A stretch of DNA of 64,000 nucleotides from Pseudomonas sp. CC120222-01a (GTDB lineage: Bacteria > Pseudomonadota > Gammaproteobacteria > Pseudomonadales > Pseudomonadaceae), in the NCBI RefSeq assembly GCF_003097235.1, contig NZ_QEQQ01000005.1, positions 1-64,000 on the forward strand, in the 5' to 3' direction. Below the pieces are notes generated by a model. That model searched no databases and was not told the DNA's origin. It was given only the letters and a program-made list of their open reading frames with translations. Below are positions 1-7,819 of the stretch, piece by piece; positions within the stretch are counted from its first letter, which is position 1; every line of letters begins with the position of its first letter. A program made the translations under genes and the position numbers.

Positions 1-2
1 CA

Positions 3-305
3 GAGATGATTGCGCAAGAACTTTGGGGCGTGCTGCTGGGCTACAACCTGCTGCGCTATCAGATGGTTCAGATGTCGAGGCAGTGCCCAGGTGTTTATCC
101 CTGCGAAATGAGTTTTACCGCCTGCAGCTGGGCAATCTTGGGCTTGCTGCATGGCACATCACTGAATCATCCCGGCAACCTGCCAGGATTTCTGGCGGAC
201 TTGCAGGCATCAGCAGCGCAGTATGTCCTACCTCATCGGCGACCTGATCGTTGGTTCCCCAGAGCAGTGAAGCAACGACCAGCAAAATACCCGACCCGAA
301 AATGA
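3..305 (+). CDS. IS4-family transposase, C-terminal fragment (cut by window edge)
   Basis: The frame is open to the left edge and ends in TGA at 303-305, giving about 100 residues. The visible part starts with QELWGVLLGYNLLR, the conserved helix that closes the DDE catalytic domain in IS4-family transposases. It is followed by a long helix (MVQMSRQ...) and a basic, proline-rich tail (HRRPDRWFPRAVKQRPAKYP), both usual for the extreme C-terminus of this family. The catalytic DDE residues and the Y-R-E-K signature lie upstream of the window, so it cannot be told whether the element is intact. Base composition is less GC-rich than the neighbouring peroxiredoxin gene, as expected for a mobile gene. 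Confidence 0.8.
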   Translation, partial: EMIAQELWGVLLGYNLLRYQMVQMSRQCPGVYPCEMSFTACSWAILGLLHGTSLNHPGNLPGFLADLQASAAQYVLPHRRPDRWFPRAVKQRPAKYPTRK

Positions 306-309
306 AAAT

Positions 310-332
310 GCCAGTCAGCTTAACTGACTGGC
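310..332. terminator. Palindrome at the IS right end, possible bidirectional terminator
   Basis: GCCAGTCAG (310-318) and CTGACTGGC (324-332) form a perfect 9-bp stem with loop CTTAA. On the minus strand it is followed by CATTTTCATTTT, a weak U-tract. It could stop transcripts leaving the transposase or entering from the peroxiredoxin side, or simply be part of the IS terminus. Confidence 0.5.
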
Positions 333-336
333 ATTA

Positions 337-356
337 GCCACATGGGCCGGTTTTTT
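337..356 (-). other. Half of a disrupted rho-independent terminator of the peroxiredoxin gene
   Basis: Read on the minus strand, this is AAAAAACCGGCC-CATGT-GGC, that is a full A-tract and left arm, the loop, and only the first three bases of the right arm. An intact copy would continue CGGTTTTTT. The pattern is what remains if an element inserted within the right arm. The inference rests on symmetry only. Confidence 0.5.
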
Positions 357-370
357 CATGCGCGTGGCAA

Positions 371-973
371 TTACAGCTTGCCAGCGTTCTCGCTCAGGTA
401 AGCAGCAACGCCTTCTGGCGAAGCGGTCATGCCTTGGTCGCCTTTCTTCCAGTTGGCAGGGCAGACTTCGCCGTGCTCTTCGTGGAATTGCAGGGCGTCG
501 ACCAGACGCAGCAGCTCGTCCATGTTACGGCCCAGTGGCAGGTCGTTGACGATCTGCGAACGAACAACACCGTTGGTGTCGATCAGGAAGGCGCCACGGA
601 AGGCTACGCCGCCTTCGGACTCGACGTCGTAGGCCTTGCAGATTTCGTGGGTGATGTCGGCCGCCAGGGTGTACTTGACCTGGCCGATACCGCCGGCGTT
701 GACCGGGGTGTTACGCCATGCGTTGTGGGTGAAGTGCGAGTCGATCGAAACACCGATCACTTCAACGTTGCGCGCCTGGAAGTCAGGGATGCGGTTGTCC
801 AGGGCGATCAGCTCGGACGGGCAGACGAAGGTGAAGTCCAGTGGGTAGAAGAACACCAGGCCGTACTTGCCCTTGATGGCCGAGGCCAGGTTGAAGCTGT
901 CGACGATTTCGCCATTGCCCAGGACGGCTGGGACGGTGAAGTCGGGGGCTTGTTTGCCAACGAGTACGCTCAT
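371..973 (-). CDS. 2-Cys peroxiredoxin (AhpC/TSA family)
   Basis: The 200-residue protein reduces hydrogen and organic peroxides in the cytoplasm. The peroxidatic cysteine is C51 in TFVCPSEL and the resolving cysteine is C171 in GEVCPANW; both belong to the typical 2-Cys AhpC arrangement. The start at 973 (MSVLVGKQAPDF) is preceded by AGGAG at good spacing; an open frame continues upstream to about 1129 but has no ribosome-binding site and no family similarity. The gene lies divergently from bfd and close to bfr, the same grouping seen around PA3529-PA3531 in P. aeruginosa. The flavoprotein reductase AhpF is not adjacent, so reduction is probably by thioredoxin or a distant AhpF. Its terminator seems to have been broken by the insertion sequence. 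Confidence 0.93.
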   Translation of the reverse strand: MSVLVGKQAPDFTVPAVLGNGEIVDSFNLASAIKGKYGLVFFYPLDFTFVCPSELIALDNRIPDFQARNVEVIGVSIDSHFTHNAWRNTPVNAGGIGQVKYTLAADITHEICKAYDVESEGGVAFRGAFLIDTNGVVRSQIVNDLPLGRNMDELLRLVDALQFHEEHGEVCPANWKKGDQGMTASPEGVAAYLSENAGKL

Positions 974-1122
974 TGTAATCTCCTGATGAGGGTGAAGAAC
1001 CGTTTGCCGGGCCAAGGCAGGCTTGCCCGACATCCAACAAAGGCCGACCATCATACACGGCTTGTGGTGACAGGCCGAATGCAACCGTCGGTCGCTCAAG
1101 CACGGCCCTTTCAGAAAGTCCT

Positions 1123-1151
1123 TTGACAAGCATTCTCATTAACATTAAGCT
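1123..1151 (+). promoter_or_regulatory. bfd promoter with Fur-like box
   Basis: TTGACA (1123-1128) is followed after 17 bp by TAAGCT (1146-1151). The spacer region 1129-1149 read in reverse contains AATGTTAATGAGAATGC, which resembles Fur-box hexamers of the NATAAT/AATGAGAAT type. Bfd genes are typically induced under iron starvation, so Fur repression fits. The box is degenerate and is inference. Confidence 0.45.
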
Positions 1152-1187
1152 CCAACCCATCGACTCAACCCGCGATGGTCAGCCCTT

Positions 1188-1409
1188 ATGTATGTGTGTC
1201 TTTGTGTCGGCGTCACCGACGGACAGATCCGCGATGCGATCTATGAAGGATGCTGCAGCTACAAGGAAGTCCGAGCGGCGACCAACGTCGCCAGCCAGTG
1301 TGGCAAATGTGCCTGTCTGGCCAAGCAGGTGGTCCGCGAGACCCTCACCGAATTGCAGGTGAGCCAGCACGCCGCCCTGCCCTATCCGGTGGAATTTACT
1401 GCTGCCTGA
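1188..1409 (+). CDS. bfd: Bacterioferritin-associated ferredoxin
   Basis: The 73-residue [2Fe-2S] protein donates electrons to bacterioferritin to release stored iron as Fe2+. The four ligands C4, C6, C38 and C41 have the C-x-C...C-x2-C pattern of the Bfd/NirB-type [2Fe-2S] domain, with C-x-C at the start (YVCLCVGVTD) and CGKC in the second half. It sits upstream of bfr on the same strand, but a strong terminator separates them. This suits opposite regulation: bfd would be made when iron is low and bfr when iron is high. Length and motif match the P. aeruginosa Bfd that pairs with BfrB. Confidence 0.95.
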   Translation: MYVCLCVGVTDGQIRDAIYEGCCSYKEVRAATNVASQCGKCACLAKQVVRETLTELQVSQHAALPYPVEFTAA

Positions 1410-1427
1410 TATTACAGAATTCGAAGA

Positions 1428-1452
1428 ACCGGACCTCGTGTCCGGTTTTTTT
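1428..1452 (+). terminator. Rho-independent terminator of bfd
   Basis: ACCGGAC (1428-1434), loop CTCGT, GTCCGGT (1440-1446), followed by a run of seven T. It is a textbook intrinsic terminator 18 bp after the bfd stop. Confidence 0.9.
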
Positions 1453-1610
1453 ATGCCTGAATATCAATAAGTTAGCGTTCCAACGCGGTTCACAAACATT
1501 CTTATTCCTATTAATTTTCACTTATTATTCAAACACTTAGGTTTGACAGCCCACAGTTACAGGCTCAAACTTCCCTGTATTGGCACACTTCTACAGGGCA
1601 GGAACCCGAC

Positions 1611-2084
1611 ATGAAAGGCGACGTAAGCGTCATCCAGCATCTCAACAAGATCCTCGGAAACGAGCTGGTCGCGATCAACCAGTACTTCCTGCACGCGCGC
1701 ATGTATGAAGATTGGGGGCTGAACAAGCTCGGCAAACACGAGTACAAAGAATCCATCGACGAGATGAAGCACGCTGACAAGCTGATCAAGCGTATTCTCT
1801 TCCTCGAAGGCATCCCCAACGTTCAGGACCTGGGCAAGCTGCTGATTGGCGAGCACACCAAAGAGATGCTCGAGTGCGACCTGAAGATCGAACAGAAAGG
1901 CCTGGTCGACCTGAAAGCCGCCATCGCCCACTGCGAAACCGCCGGCGACTTCGGCTCGCGTGACATGCTCGAAGACATCCTCGAGTCCGAGGAAGAGCAC
2001 ATCGACTGGCTGGAAACCCAGCTGGGCCTGATCGACAAGATCGGCATCGAGAACTACCTGCAGTCGCAGATGGGCGAAGAATAA
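1611..2084 (+). CDS. bfr: Bacterioferritin (haem-containing ferritin)
   Basis: The 157-residue subunit forms the 24-mer that oxidises Fe2+ and stores it as a ferric mineral. Ferroxidase-centre residues are all present at the usual positions: E18, E51, H54, E94, E127 and H130. M52 (DEMKH) is the axial ligand for the inter-subunit haem, so this is a true haem bacterioferritin of the BfrB type and not a plain FtnA. The ATG at 1611 follows GGCAGGAAC. The upstream 150 bp carry AT-rich sequence suitable for a promoter, but I could not pick out one convincing -35/-10 pair. A strong terminator follows. Confidence 0.95.
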   Translation: MKGDVSVIQHLNKILGNELVAINQYFLHARMYEDWGLNKLGKHEYKESIDEMKHADKLIKRILFLEGIPNVQDLGKLLIGEHTKEMLECDLKIEQKGLVDLKAAIAHCETAGDFGSRDMLEDILESEEEHIDWLETQLGLIDKIGIENYLQSQMGEE

Positions 2085-2098
2085 GATTCTCGCCCCAT

Positions 2099-2127
2099 AA
2101 AAAAACCCGCCTTGAGCGGGTTTTTTT
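2099..2127. terminator. Bidirectional terminator between bfr and grxD
   Basis: AACCCGC (2104-2110), loop CTTGA, GCGGGTT (2116-2122), with an A-run on the left and a T-run on the right. It therefore works for bfr on the plus strand and for the convergent grxD on the minus strand. Confidence 0.9.
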
Positions 2128-2142
2128 ATGGCTGCCTGATGA

Positions 2143-2478
2143 TCAGGCTTCGGAAGCCTTGGCCTTGGCGGCGGCGTCCTTGATCAGGGTCTGCAGCTCA
2201 CCCTTCTCGAACATTTCCAGCATGATGTCGCTACCGCCAACCAGCTCGCCGGCTACCCACAGTTGCGGGAAGGTCGGCCAGTTGGCGTATTTTGGCAGGT
2301 TGGCGCGGATTTCCGGGTTCTGCAGGATGTCGACGTAAGCGAACTTCTCGCCGCAACCCATTACGGCCTGCGAGGCACGCGCGGAGAAGCCACACTGCGG
2401 GGCATTCGGCGAGCCTTTCATGTAAAGCAGAACGGTGTTGTTGGCAATCTGCTCTTTGATCGTTTCGATGATATCCAT
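2143..2478 (-). CDS. grxD: Monothiol glutaredoxin (Grx4 type)
   Basis: The 111-residue protein has the monothiol active site CGFS at residues 29-32 (APQCGFS). It is followed by the WPTFPQLW segment with the cis-proline and the GGSDI glutathione-binding turn. Class II monothiol glutaredoxins bind a [2Fe-2S] cluster bridged by glutathione and hand it to apo-proteins, often with BolA. The alanine/lysine-rich C-terminus is variable in Pseudomonas. Its convergence with bfr and closeness to bfd make this an iron/Fe-S neighbourhood. Confidence 0.95.
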   Translation of the reverse strand: MDIIETIKEQIANNTVLLYMKGSPNAPQCGFSARASQAVMGCGEKFAYVDILQNPEIRANLPKYANWPTFPQLWVAGELVGGSDIMLEMFEKGELQTLIKDAAAKAKASEA

Positions 2479-2539
2479 GTAGCACCTCGGCTGAACTTTC
2501 CGACGCGGTCGTCGGCACGGTGACGCATTGTATCGGAAA

Positions 2540-2558
2540 GCCGAGCAGCGTGCTCGGC
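2540..2558 (-). terminator. Terminator downstream of the molybdopterin oxidoreductase gene
   Basis: GCCGAGCA (2540-2547), loop GCG, TGCTCGGC (2551-2558) form a perfect 8-bp stem followed on the minus strand by TTTCC. The short U-tract makes it a moderate terminator. Confidence 0.7.
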
Positions 2559-2569
2559 CTTACCGATGC

Positions 2570-4678
2570 TCATGCGGCCTCGACCTGCACAGGCACGCCA
2601 TTGAGCGCAGCATTACCGGAAACCGCGTCGCGCAGGCGCTCATCCGTTAGGTCGTTGGCACTGACACCCGCCTGCGCCTGGGCAACCTGCAGCTGCACAC
2701 CCTGGCGACCATGGCCGAAGCCATGGGGCAGGCTGACCACCCCGGGCATCATGTCTTCACAGGCCAGCACTTCGACCTCCAGCGTGCCAGTGCGCGAACG
2801 GATACGCACTTGCTGGCCATCCTGTAACTGCCGGTTGTGCATGTCCTGCGGGTGCATCAGCAGTTGGTGGCGCGGCTTGCCTTTGACCAGGCGATGGAAG
2901 TTGTGCATCCAGGAATTGTTGCTGCGCACGTGTCGGCGACCGATCAGCAGCAGCTCGCCCGGCTCGGGAGGTGCCTGCAGGGCCAACCGCTGCAGGTCAT
3001 CCAGCAGCACCTGCGGCGCCGCCTCGACGGTTTTGCTGGCGGTTGCCAGGCGCGTCGCCAGGTTGGCGCGCAGCGGCCCCAGGTCGAGCCCGTGGGGGTG
3101 CTCGTCCAGCACCGGCAGCGAGAGCTTCCAGGCGCTGGCTTCGCCATAGCGCCCCTTGCGCAGGGCCAGGTCGATCATCTGCGCTGGCGGCCAGGTCGGT
3201 TTCAGTTCCAGTTCGGCACGCTTGGCGAACGCCTGAGCCAGGCCGACAAAGATCTCCCAGTCATGCAAGGCGCCCTCGGGCTTGGCCAGGATAGCGCGAT
3301 TGAAACGGGTCACATTGCGCACGGCCAGCAGGTTGAAGGTGCTGTCGTAATGGTCGTTTTCCAGCGCCGAGGTCGAAGGCAGGATCAGGTCGGCGTGGCG
3401 GGTGGTTTCATTGATATAGAGGTCGATGCTGAGCATGAACTCCAGCCCGTCCAGCGCCGCATCCAGCTGCCGACCATTGGGCGTGGACAGTACCGGATTG
3501 CCGGCAACCGTCACCAGGGCGCGCACCTGGCCCTCTCCCGGGGTCAGCATCTCCTCTGCCAGGGCCGCCACCGGCAGTTCGCCAGCGTACTCCGGCAAGC
3601 CCGAAACCCGGCTCTGCCAGGCATTGAAATGGCCACCTGACGTGGTCGCCACCAGATCGACCGCAGGCTCGGTACACAGCGCCCCACCCTCTCGATCAAG
3701 GTTGCCGGTCACCAGGTTGATCAGTTGCACCAGCCAGTGACACAGCGTGCCGAACGCCTGGGTCGAAACCCCCATGCGCCCATAGCAGACTGCCTTGTCT
3801 GCAGCAGCGAAGTCCCGCGCCAGTTGGCGTATCTGGGTGGCGGCAATGCCGCAGTGTGCACTCATCGCCTCTGCACTGAACGGCAAGATTGCCTCGCGCA
3901 CGTGCTGCAGGCCGCTGATCGGCAAATGCGAACCTCGCGCGAGGTCTTCATCGAACAGGGTGTTCAGCAGGCCGCACAGCAACGCTGCATCACCTCCGGG
4001 CCGGATGAACAGATGGCGGTCGGCCATGGCGGCGGTTTCGCTGCGCCGGGGATCGACCACCACCAGATGCCCCCCTCGCCCGCGCAGGGCTTTCAGGCGC
4101 TTTTCCACGTCGGGCACGGTCATGATGCTGCCATTGGAGGCCAGCGGATTGCCGCCGAGGATCAGCATGAAGTCGGTATGGTCGATATCCGGGATCGGCA
4201 ACAGCAGGCCGTGGCCGTACATCAAGTGGCTGGTCAGGTGCTGCGGCAGCTGGTCGACCGAGGTGGCGGAGAAGCGATTTCGGGTCTTGAGCAGGCCCAG
4301 GAAGTAATTGCTGTGGGTCATCAGCCCATAGTTGTGGACGCTGGGGTTGCCTTGATAGACCGCCACGGCATTACGCCCGTGGACCTGCTGAATTGCCCAC
4401 AGCTTTTCGGCAGCCAAGGCAAAAGCCTCGTCCCAGCCGATCGGTTGCCAATCGCGCCCTACCCGTCGGTGGGGCTGGCGCAGGCGGTCCGGGTCGTTCT
4501 GGATGTCCTGCAGGGCCACCGCCTTGGGGCAGATATGACCCCGACTGAAAAGGTCCTCAGGGTCGCCCTTGATCGAGCTGATCAGCGCCCGCCCATCGTC
4601 TTCGTGGCTGACTTCAATGTTCAGGCCGCAGATCGCTTCACACAGGTGACAGGCACGGTGATGCAGGGTCTTGGTCAT
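2570..4678 (-). CDS. Molybdopterin-dependent oxidoreductase (DMSO reductase superfamily)
   Basis: The 702-residue protein has an N-terminal 4Fe-4S site (C10, C13, C17 and C50 in CHLCEAICGL and GHICPKA). It continues into the Mo-bisPGD domains (LILGGNPLASNG, VVDPRRSETAA, the asparagine-rich C-terminal dinucleotide-binding segment RRHVRSNNSWMHN) and the usual C-terminal beta-barrel (MHPQDMHNRQL, VSLPHGFGHG). No Tat signal is seen, so it should be cytoplasmic. The start at 4678 (MTKTLHHRACHLC) places the cluster motif correctly; the open frame upstream to 4936 encodes no family sequence. No electron-transfer or membrane-anchor subunit is adjacent, so the substrate is unknown. It resembles formate-dehydrogenase/nitrate-reductase-like soluble catalytic subunits, and I could not identify the protein ligand of molybdenum with confidence. 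Confidence 0.88.
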   Translation of the reverse strand: MTKTLHHRACHLCEAICGLNIEVSHEDDGRALISSIKGDPEDLFSRGHICPKAVALQDIQNDPDRLRQPHRRVGRDWQPIGWDEAFALAAEKLWAIQQVHGRNAVAVYQGNPSVHNYGLMTHSNYFLGLLKTRNRFSATSVDQLPQHLTSHLMYGHGLLLPIPDIDHTDFMLILGGNPLASNGSIMTVPDVEKRLKALRGRGGHLVVVDPRRSETAAMADRHLFIRPGGDAALLCGLLNTLFDEDLARGSHLPISGLQHVREAILPFSAEAMSAHCGIAATQIRQLARDFAAADKAVCYGRMGVSTQAFGTLCHWLVQLINLVTGNLDREGGALCTEPAVDLVATTSGGHFNAWQSRVSGLPEYAGELPVAALAEEMLTPGEGQVRALVTVAGNPVLSTPNGRQLDAALDGLEFMLSIDLYINETTRHADLILPSTSALENDHYDSTFNLLAVRNVTRFNRAILAKPEGALHDWEIFVGLAQAFAKRAELELKPTWPPAQMIDLALRKGRYGEASAWKLSLPVLDEHPHGLDLGPLRANLATRLATASKTVEAAPQVLLDDLQRLALQAPPEPGELLLIGRRHVRSNNSWMHNFHRLVKGKPRHQLLMHPQDMHNRQLQDGQQVRIRSRTGTLEVEVLACEDMMPGVVSLPHGFGHGRQGVQLQVAQAQAGVSANDLTDERLRDAVSGNAALNGVPVQVEAA

Positions 4679-5061
4679 GGCCGCCTCTGCCTTGTTGTCG
4701 TAAGGAATCGTCGAGCAATGACTATGCGCTGCAGACCTTGCGCCGGCCAGCGCGCTTCGCAGCGTGAATCCCGCGACATCAGGCGCACGATTCGCGACAG
4801 CCATTTGCCAAATTGCCAGCAAGCCGTGTACAACCTTCTGTAGCAAATAAAAAACAGCACGGGCGCAAGGGATACGACACCCTTTGCAACACCTTAAGAA
4901 CGAGCTGCTGTTTCCCCTCTTGGTTTCAGGCGACATTTAATTATAGTATTGCGCCTTTCCCCATTTCGTCCGCCCCGTGCGGCTTACGCCGCAGGTCACT
5001 CCCGTTGTCAAAAAAAACCATACGGTCGACCTGCATACCGTTGCAGATAAGGTAGTCAATC
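4679..5061. other. 383-bp intergenic region between divergent oxidoreductase and argF genes
   Basis: It carries the 5' leader of the molybdopterin gene on the left and the argF promoter with its ArgR site on the right. The middle (about 4700-4900) has no recognisable gene; the frames crossing it have no ribosome-binding sites or domain similarity. A minimal -10 TATAGT for argF is at 4942-4947. Confidence 0.6.
4915..4956 (-). promoter_or_regulatory. ArgR operator over the argF promoter
   Basis: On the minus strand, 4935-4915 reads TGTCGC-N8-AA-N5, an exact match to the Pseudomonas ArgR half-site TGTCGC-N8-AA-N5. The adjoining 21 bp (4956-4936) read AGGCGC-N8-AA-N5, a weaker half-site in the same orientation. 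Two 21-bp direct repeats are the known ArgR layout in P. aeruginosa. The operator covers the putative argF -10 (TATAGT, 4942-4947), which fits repression by arginine. Confidence 0.65.
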
Positions 5062-5982
5062 ATGAGCGCTAGGCACTTTCTCTCCCTGCTGGATTTCACC
5101 ACCGACGAATTGCTCGGTGTGATCCGCCGAGGCATCGAGCTGAAGGACCTGCGCAAGCGAGGCGTGCTGTTCGAGCCCCTGAAAAACCGCGTGCTGGGCA
5201 TGATCTTCGAGAAGTCCTCGACCCGTACCCGCGTGTCGTTCGAAGCCGGCATGATCCAGCTCGGTGGCCAGGCGATCTTCCTCTCGCCACGGGACACCCA
5301 GCTGGGCCGTGGCGAGCCGATCGGTGACAGCGCCATCGTGCTGTCGAGCATGCTCGACGTGGTGATGATCCGTACCCACGCCCACAGCACCCTGACTGAA
5401 TTTGCCGCCAAGTCCCGCGTGCCGGTGATCAACGCCTTGTCCGACGAGTCGCACCCGTGCCAGCTGCTGGCCGACATGCAGACCTTCCTCGAGCACCGCG
5501 GCTCGATCCAGGGCAAGACCGTGGCCTGGATCGGCGATGGCTTCAACATGTGCAACTCGTATATCGAAGCGGCCAAGCAGTTCGACTTCCAGCTGCGCAT
5601 CGCCTGCCCGGAGGGCTATGAGCCCGATCCACGCTTCATGGCCCTGGGTGGCGACCACGTGCAGATCATCCGCGATCCGCAGGAAGCCGTGCGTGGTGCG
5701 CACCTGGTGACCACGGATGTCTGGACTTCCATGGGTCAGGAAGAGGAAACTGCACGGCGCCTGGCGCATTTCGCGCCTTACCAGGTCACCCGCGCACTGC
5801 TCGACCTGGCGGCACCCGACGCCCTGTTCATGCACTGCCTGCCCGCCCACCGGGGCGAGGAAATCAGCCATGACCTGCTCGACGACCCTCGTTCGGTCGC
5901 CTGGGACCAGGCTGAAAACCGCTTGCATGCACAGAAGGCCCTTCTCGAATTCCTTGTCGAACCGGCTTACCACCACGCATGA
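5062..5982 (+). CDS. argF: Ornithine carbamoyltransferase, anabolic
   Basis: The 306-residue enzyme condenses ornithine with carbamoyl phosphate to give citrulline in arginine synthesis. Carbamoyl-phosphate residues are in SSTRT (52-56) and HPCQ (about 132-135). The ornithine loop region [11 protein letters not shown] and the HCLPAHRG motif with the reactive cysteine are intact. Length and sequence are those of the anabolic enzyme, about 300 residues; the catabolic ArcB is longer. Its stop overlaps the next start by ATGA, so the downstream ABC ATPase is translationally coupled. The ArgR site upstream supports feedback control by arginine. Confidence 0.97.
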   Translation: MSARHFLSLLDFTTDELLGVIRRGIELKDLRKRGVLFEPLKNRVLGMIFEKSSTRTRVSFEAGMIQLGGQAIFLSPRDTQLGRGEPIGDSAIVLSSMLDVVMIRTHAHSTLTEFAAKSRVPVINALSDESHPCQLLADMQTFLEHRGSIQGKTVAWIGDGFNMCNSYIEAAKQFDFQLRIACPEGYEPDPRFMALGGDHVQIIRDPQEAVRGAHLVTTDVWTSMGQEEETARRLAHFAPYQVTRALLDLAAPDALFMHCLPAHRGEEISHDLLDDPRSVAWDQAENRLHAQKALLEFLVEPAYHHA

Positions 5983-7088
5983 GTCAACCCTTACTGCTCA
6001 ACCTGCGCAACCTCGCCTGCGGCTACGGCGAGCAGCGCATCGTCCAGAACCTCAACCTGCACCTGAACGCAGGCGACATCGGTTGCCTGCTGGGCTCGTC
6101 GGGTTGCGGCAAGACCACCACCCTGCGCGCCATCGCCGGTTTCGAGCCGGTGCACGAAGGTGAAATCCAGCTGGCCGGCGAGGTCATCTCCCGTGCCGGC
6201 TTCACCCTGGCCCCGGAAAAACGCCGGATCGGCATGGTGTTCCAGGACTACGCCCTGTTCCCGCACCTGACCGTTGCGCAGAACATCGCCTTCGGCATTG
6301 CCAAGCACCCGAACCAGGCCCAGGTGATCGAAGAGATGCTCGAACTGGTCAAGCTTGGCGGCCTCGGCGGGCGCTACCCGCACGAGCTGTCGGGTGGCCA
6401 GCAACAGCGTGTCGCCCTGGCGCGCGCGCTGGCGCCTGAGCCACAACTGCTGCTGCTCGACGAACCGTTCTCCAACCTCGACGTGGAACTGCGCCGGCGC
6501 CTCAGCCACGAAGTGCGCGACATCCTCAAGAGCCGCGGCACCAGTGCGATCCTGGTGACCCATGACCAGGAAGAGGCGTTTGCCGTCAGCGATCACGTCG
6601 GTGTGTTCAAGGAAGGCCGGCTGGAGCAGTGGGATACGCCTTACAACCTGTATCACGAACCGCAAACACCGTTCGTGGCCAGTTTCGTCGGCCAGGGTTA
6701 CTTCATCCGTGGCCAGATGAGCAGCCACGAAGCGGTCAATACCGAACTGGGCGAGCTGCGTGGCAACCGTGCCTACACCATGGCGCCAGGCAGCTCGGTG
6801 GATGTGCTGTTGCGCCCCGATGACATCGTGTCAGCCCCGGGCAGCGCGCTGCAGGCGAACATCGTCGGCAAGAGCTTCCTCGGTGCATCGACGCTGTACC
6901 GTTTGCAGTTGCCCACTGGCAGCCAGCTCGAAGCGATCTTCCCGAGCCATATCGACCACCAGCTGGGTGAGCATGTGGGGATTGCGGTGAAGGCCGACCA
7001 CCTGGTGCTGTTCCCGGTACCAGGCAGTGTCGCGACGCAGTCGGCGCGCCAGGAGAACGGGGTTCGCCGCTACAGCTCGGCGACCTGA
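5979..7088 (+). CDS. ABC transporter ATP-binding protein, FbpC/PotA-like, with TOBE domain
   Basis: The 369-residue protein is an ABC importer ATPase. It has Walker [10 protein letters not shown] (39-47), Q-loop [11 protein letters not shown], signature [15 protein letters not shown], Walker [13 protein letters not shown] and switch His in LVTHDQEEA. The C-terminal about 120 residues form a TOBE-like domain with the LRPDDI motif of iron(III)/spermidine/putrescine-type subunits. It shares a 4-bp ATGA overlap with argF, so expression is tied to arginine synthesis. No permease or binding-protein gene is near. The partner complex is therefore elsewhere, or this ATPase energises more than one importer. 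Substrate cannot be told from the sequence. Confidence 0.88.
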   Translation: MSQPLLLNLRNLACGYGEQRIVQNLNLHLNAGDIGCLLGSSGCGKTTTLRAIAGFEPVHEGEIQLAGEVISRAGFTLAPEKRRIGMVFQDYALFPHLTVAQNIAFGIAKHPNQAQVIEEMLELVKLGGLGGRYPHELSGGQQQRVALARALAPEPQLLLLDEPFSNLDVELRRRLSHEVRDILKSRGTSAILVTHDQEEAFAVSDHVGVFKEGRLEQWDTPYNLYHEPQTPFVASFVGQGYFIRGQMSSHEAVNTELGELRGNRAYTMAPGSSVDVLLRPDDIVSAPGSALQANIVGKSFLGASTLYRLQLPTGSQLEAIFPSHIDHQLGEHVGIAVKADHLVLFPVPGSVATQSARQENGVRRYSSAT

Positions 7089-7099
7089 TTCAAGATTTT

Positions 7100-7118
7100 G
7101 GGGCCGCTGTGCGGCCCC
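7100..7118. terminator. Hairpin between convergent ABC ATPase and ybaK genes
   Basis: GGGGCCGC (7100-7107), loop TGT, GCGGCCCC (7111-7118) give a perfect 8-bp GC stem. Neither side has a strong T-run (CAAAATCTT on the minus side), so it may act in both directions but weakly. Confidence 0.6.
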
Positions 7119-7125
7119 AGCAATC

Positions 7126-7596
7126 TCAGCCTTTACCAATCCCGGCAAATTTGCCCTGGGTATGCTCGGCCAGTACCGCCGCCGCCAGCTCGACCTCCAG
7201 CCCTCGCCGTCCGGCGCTGACATGGATGGTTGCAAAATTCTGCGCCGAATCATCGATGAAGGTGCGCAGGCGCTTCTTCTGCCCCAAGGGGCTGATCCCG
7301 CCCACCAGATAGCCCGTCGCCCGCTGAGCCACTGCCGGGTCGGCCATTTCGCATTTTTTCACGCCAGCCGCATGGGCCAGTGCCTTGAGGTCCAGCGTCC
7401 CTACCACCGGCACCACCGCCACCAGCAACTCGCCCTTCTCGCTGCTCGCCAGCAAGGTCTTGAACACCTGCTGCGGTTCGAGCCCGAGCTTTTCCGCCGC
7501 CTCCAGCCCATATGACGCCGATTTCGGGTCATGTTCATAGCTGTGCACGCGATGTTCGGCGCGGGCTTTTTTCAACAGGTCGAGTGCGGGGGTCAT
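7126..7596 (-). CDS. ybaK: Cys-tRNA(Pro)/Cys-tRNA(Cys) deacylase, YbaK/EbsC family
   Basis: The 156-residue protein hydrolyses cysteine mischarged on tRNA(Pro), protecting translation. It has the YbaK fold markers: the conserved lysine in QVFKTLL, the [10 protein letters not shown] strand, and the [12 protein letters not shown] glycine-proline loop that binds the aminoacyl end. Length matches stand-alone YbaK; no ProRS fusion is present. It converges with the ABC ATPase gene. Confidence 0.92.
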   Translation of the reverse strand: MTPALDLLKKARAEHRVHSYEHDPKSASYGLEAAEKLGLEPQQVFKTLLASSEKGELLVAVVPVVGTLDLKALAHAAGVKKCEMADPAVAQRATGYLVGGISPLGQKKRLRTFIDDSAQNFATIHVSAGRRGLEVELAAAVLAEHTQGKFAGIGKG

Positions 7597-7741
7597 GCAG
7601 TGCTCCGGTCTGGGACAGGTCGCGGCTACTTTAGGGCAATTCCTACATCGCAGCCAGCCAATGGCTGACGCAGCCCTCTACTACGGGCATCAGCCTTTGA
7701 AACAGGCGACCAAAACGTGACTACCCGTTCACTTTCGACCT

Positions 7742-7784
7742 TTGACATCAGCGTTTCTTGTCTATATTTTTTCGTTTCTGAATA
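7742..7784 (+). promoter_or_regulatory. glpF promoter with GlpR-like operator
   Basis: TTGACA (7742-7747) and TATTTT (7765-7770) are 17 bp apart. Immediately downstream, TTTTCGTTTCTGAATA (7769-7784) resembles the Pseudomonas/E. coli GlpR operator core (TTCGTTTTCGAA), placing a repressor over the -10/+1 region. The operator is one-sided and degenerate. Confidence 0.5.
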
Positions 7785-7819
7785 AATGGTGCCCTTTTAA
7801 GGTGCACTTCTTAACACCC

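Larger units (their letters stand above)
1..336 (+). mobile_element. 3' end of an IS4-family insertion sequence
   Basis: The window opens inside an insertion sequence. It holds the transposase C-terminus (to 305), then a perfect 9-bp inverted repeat at 310-332 and a short AT-rich end. I place the right boundary near 336 because the next bases, 337-356, look like one half of a Pseudomonas rho-independent terminator whose other half is missing. The left end, the terminal inverted repeat partner and any target-site duplication lie outside the window, so the exact boundary is inferred. Confidence 0.6.

Noticed and set aside
4679..4936. N-terminal extension of the molybdopterin oxidoreductase to 4936
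   Set aside because: The extension has no family similarity and would place the cluster motif 86 residues too far in. The start at 4678 fits the family.
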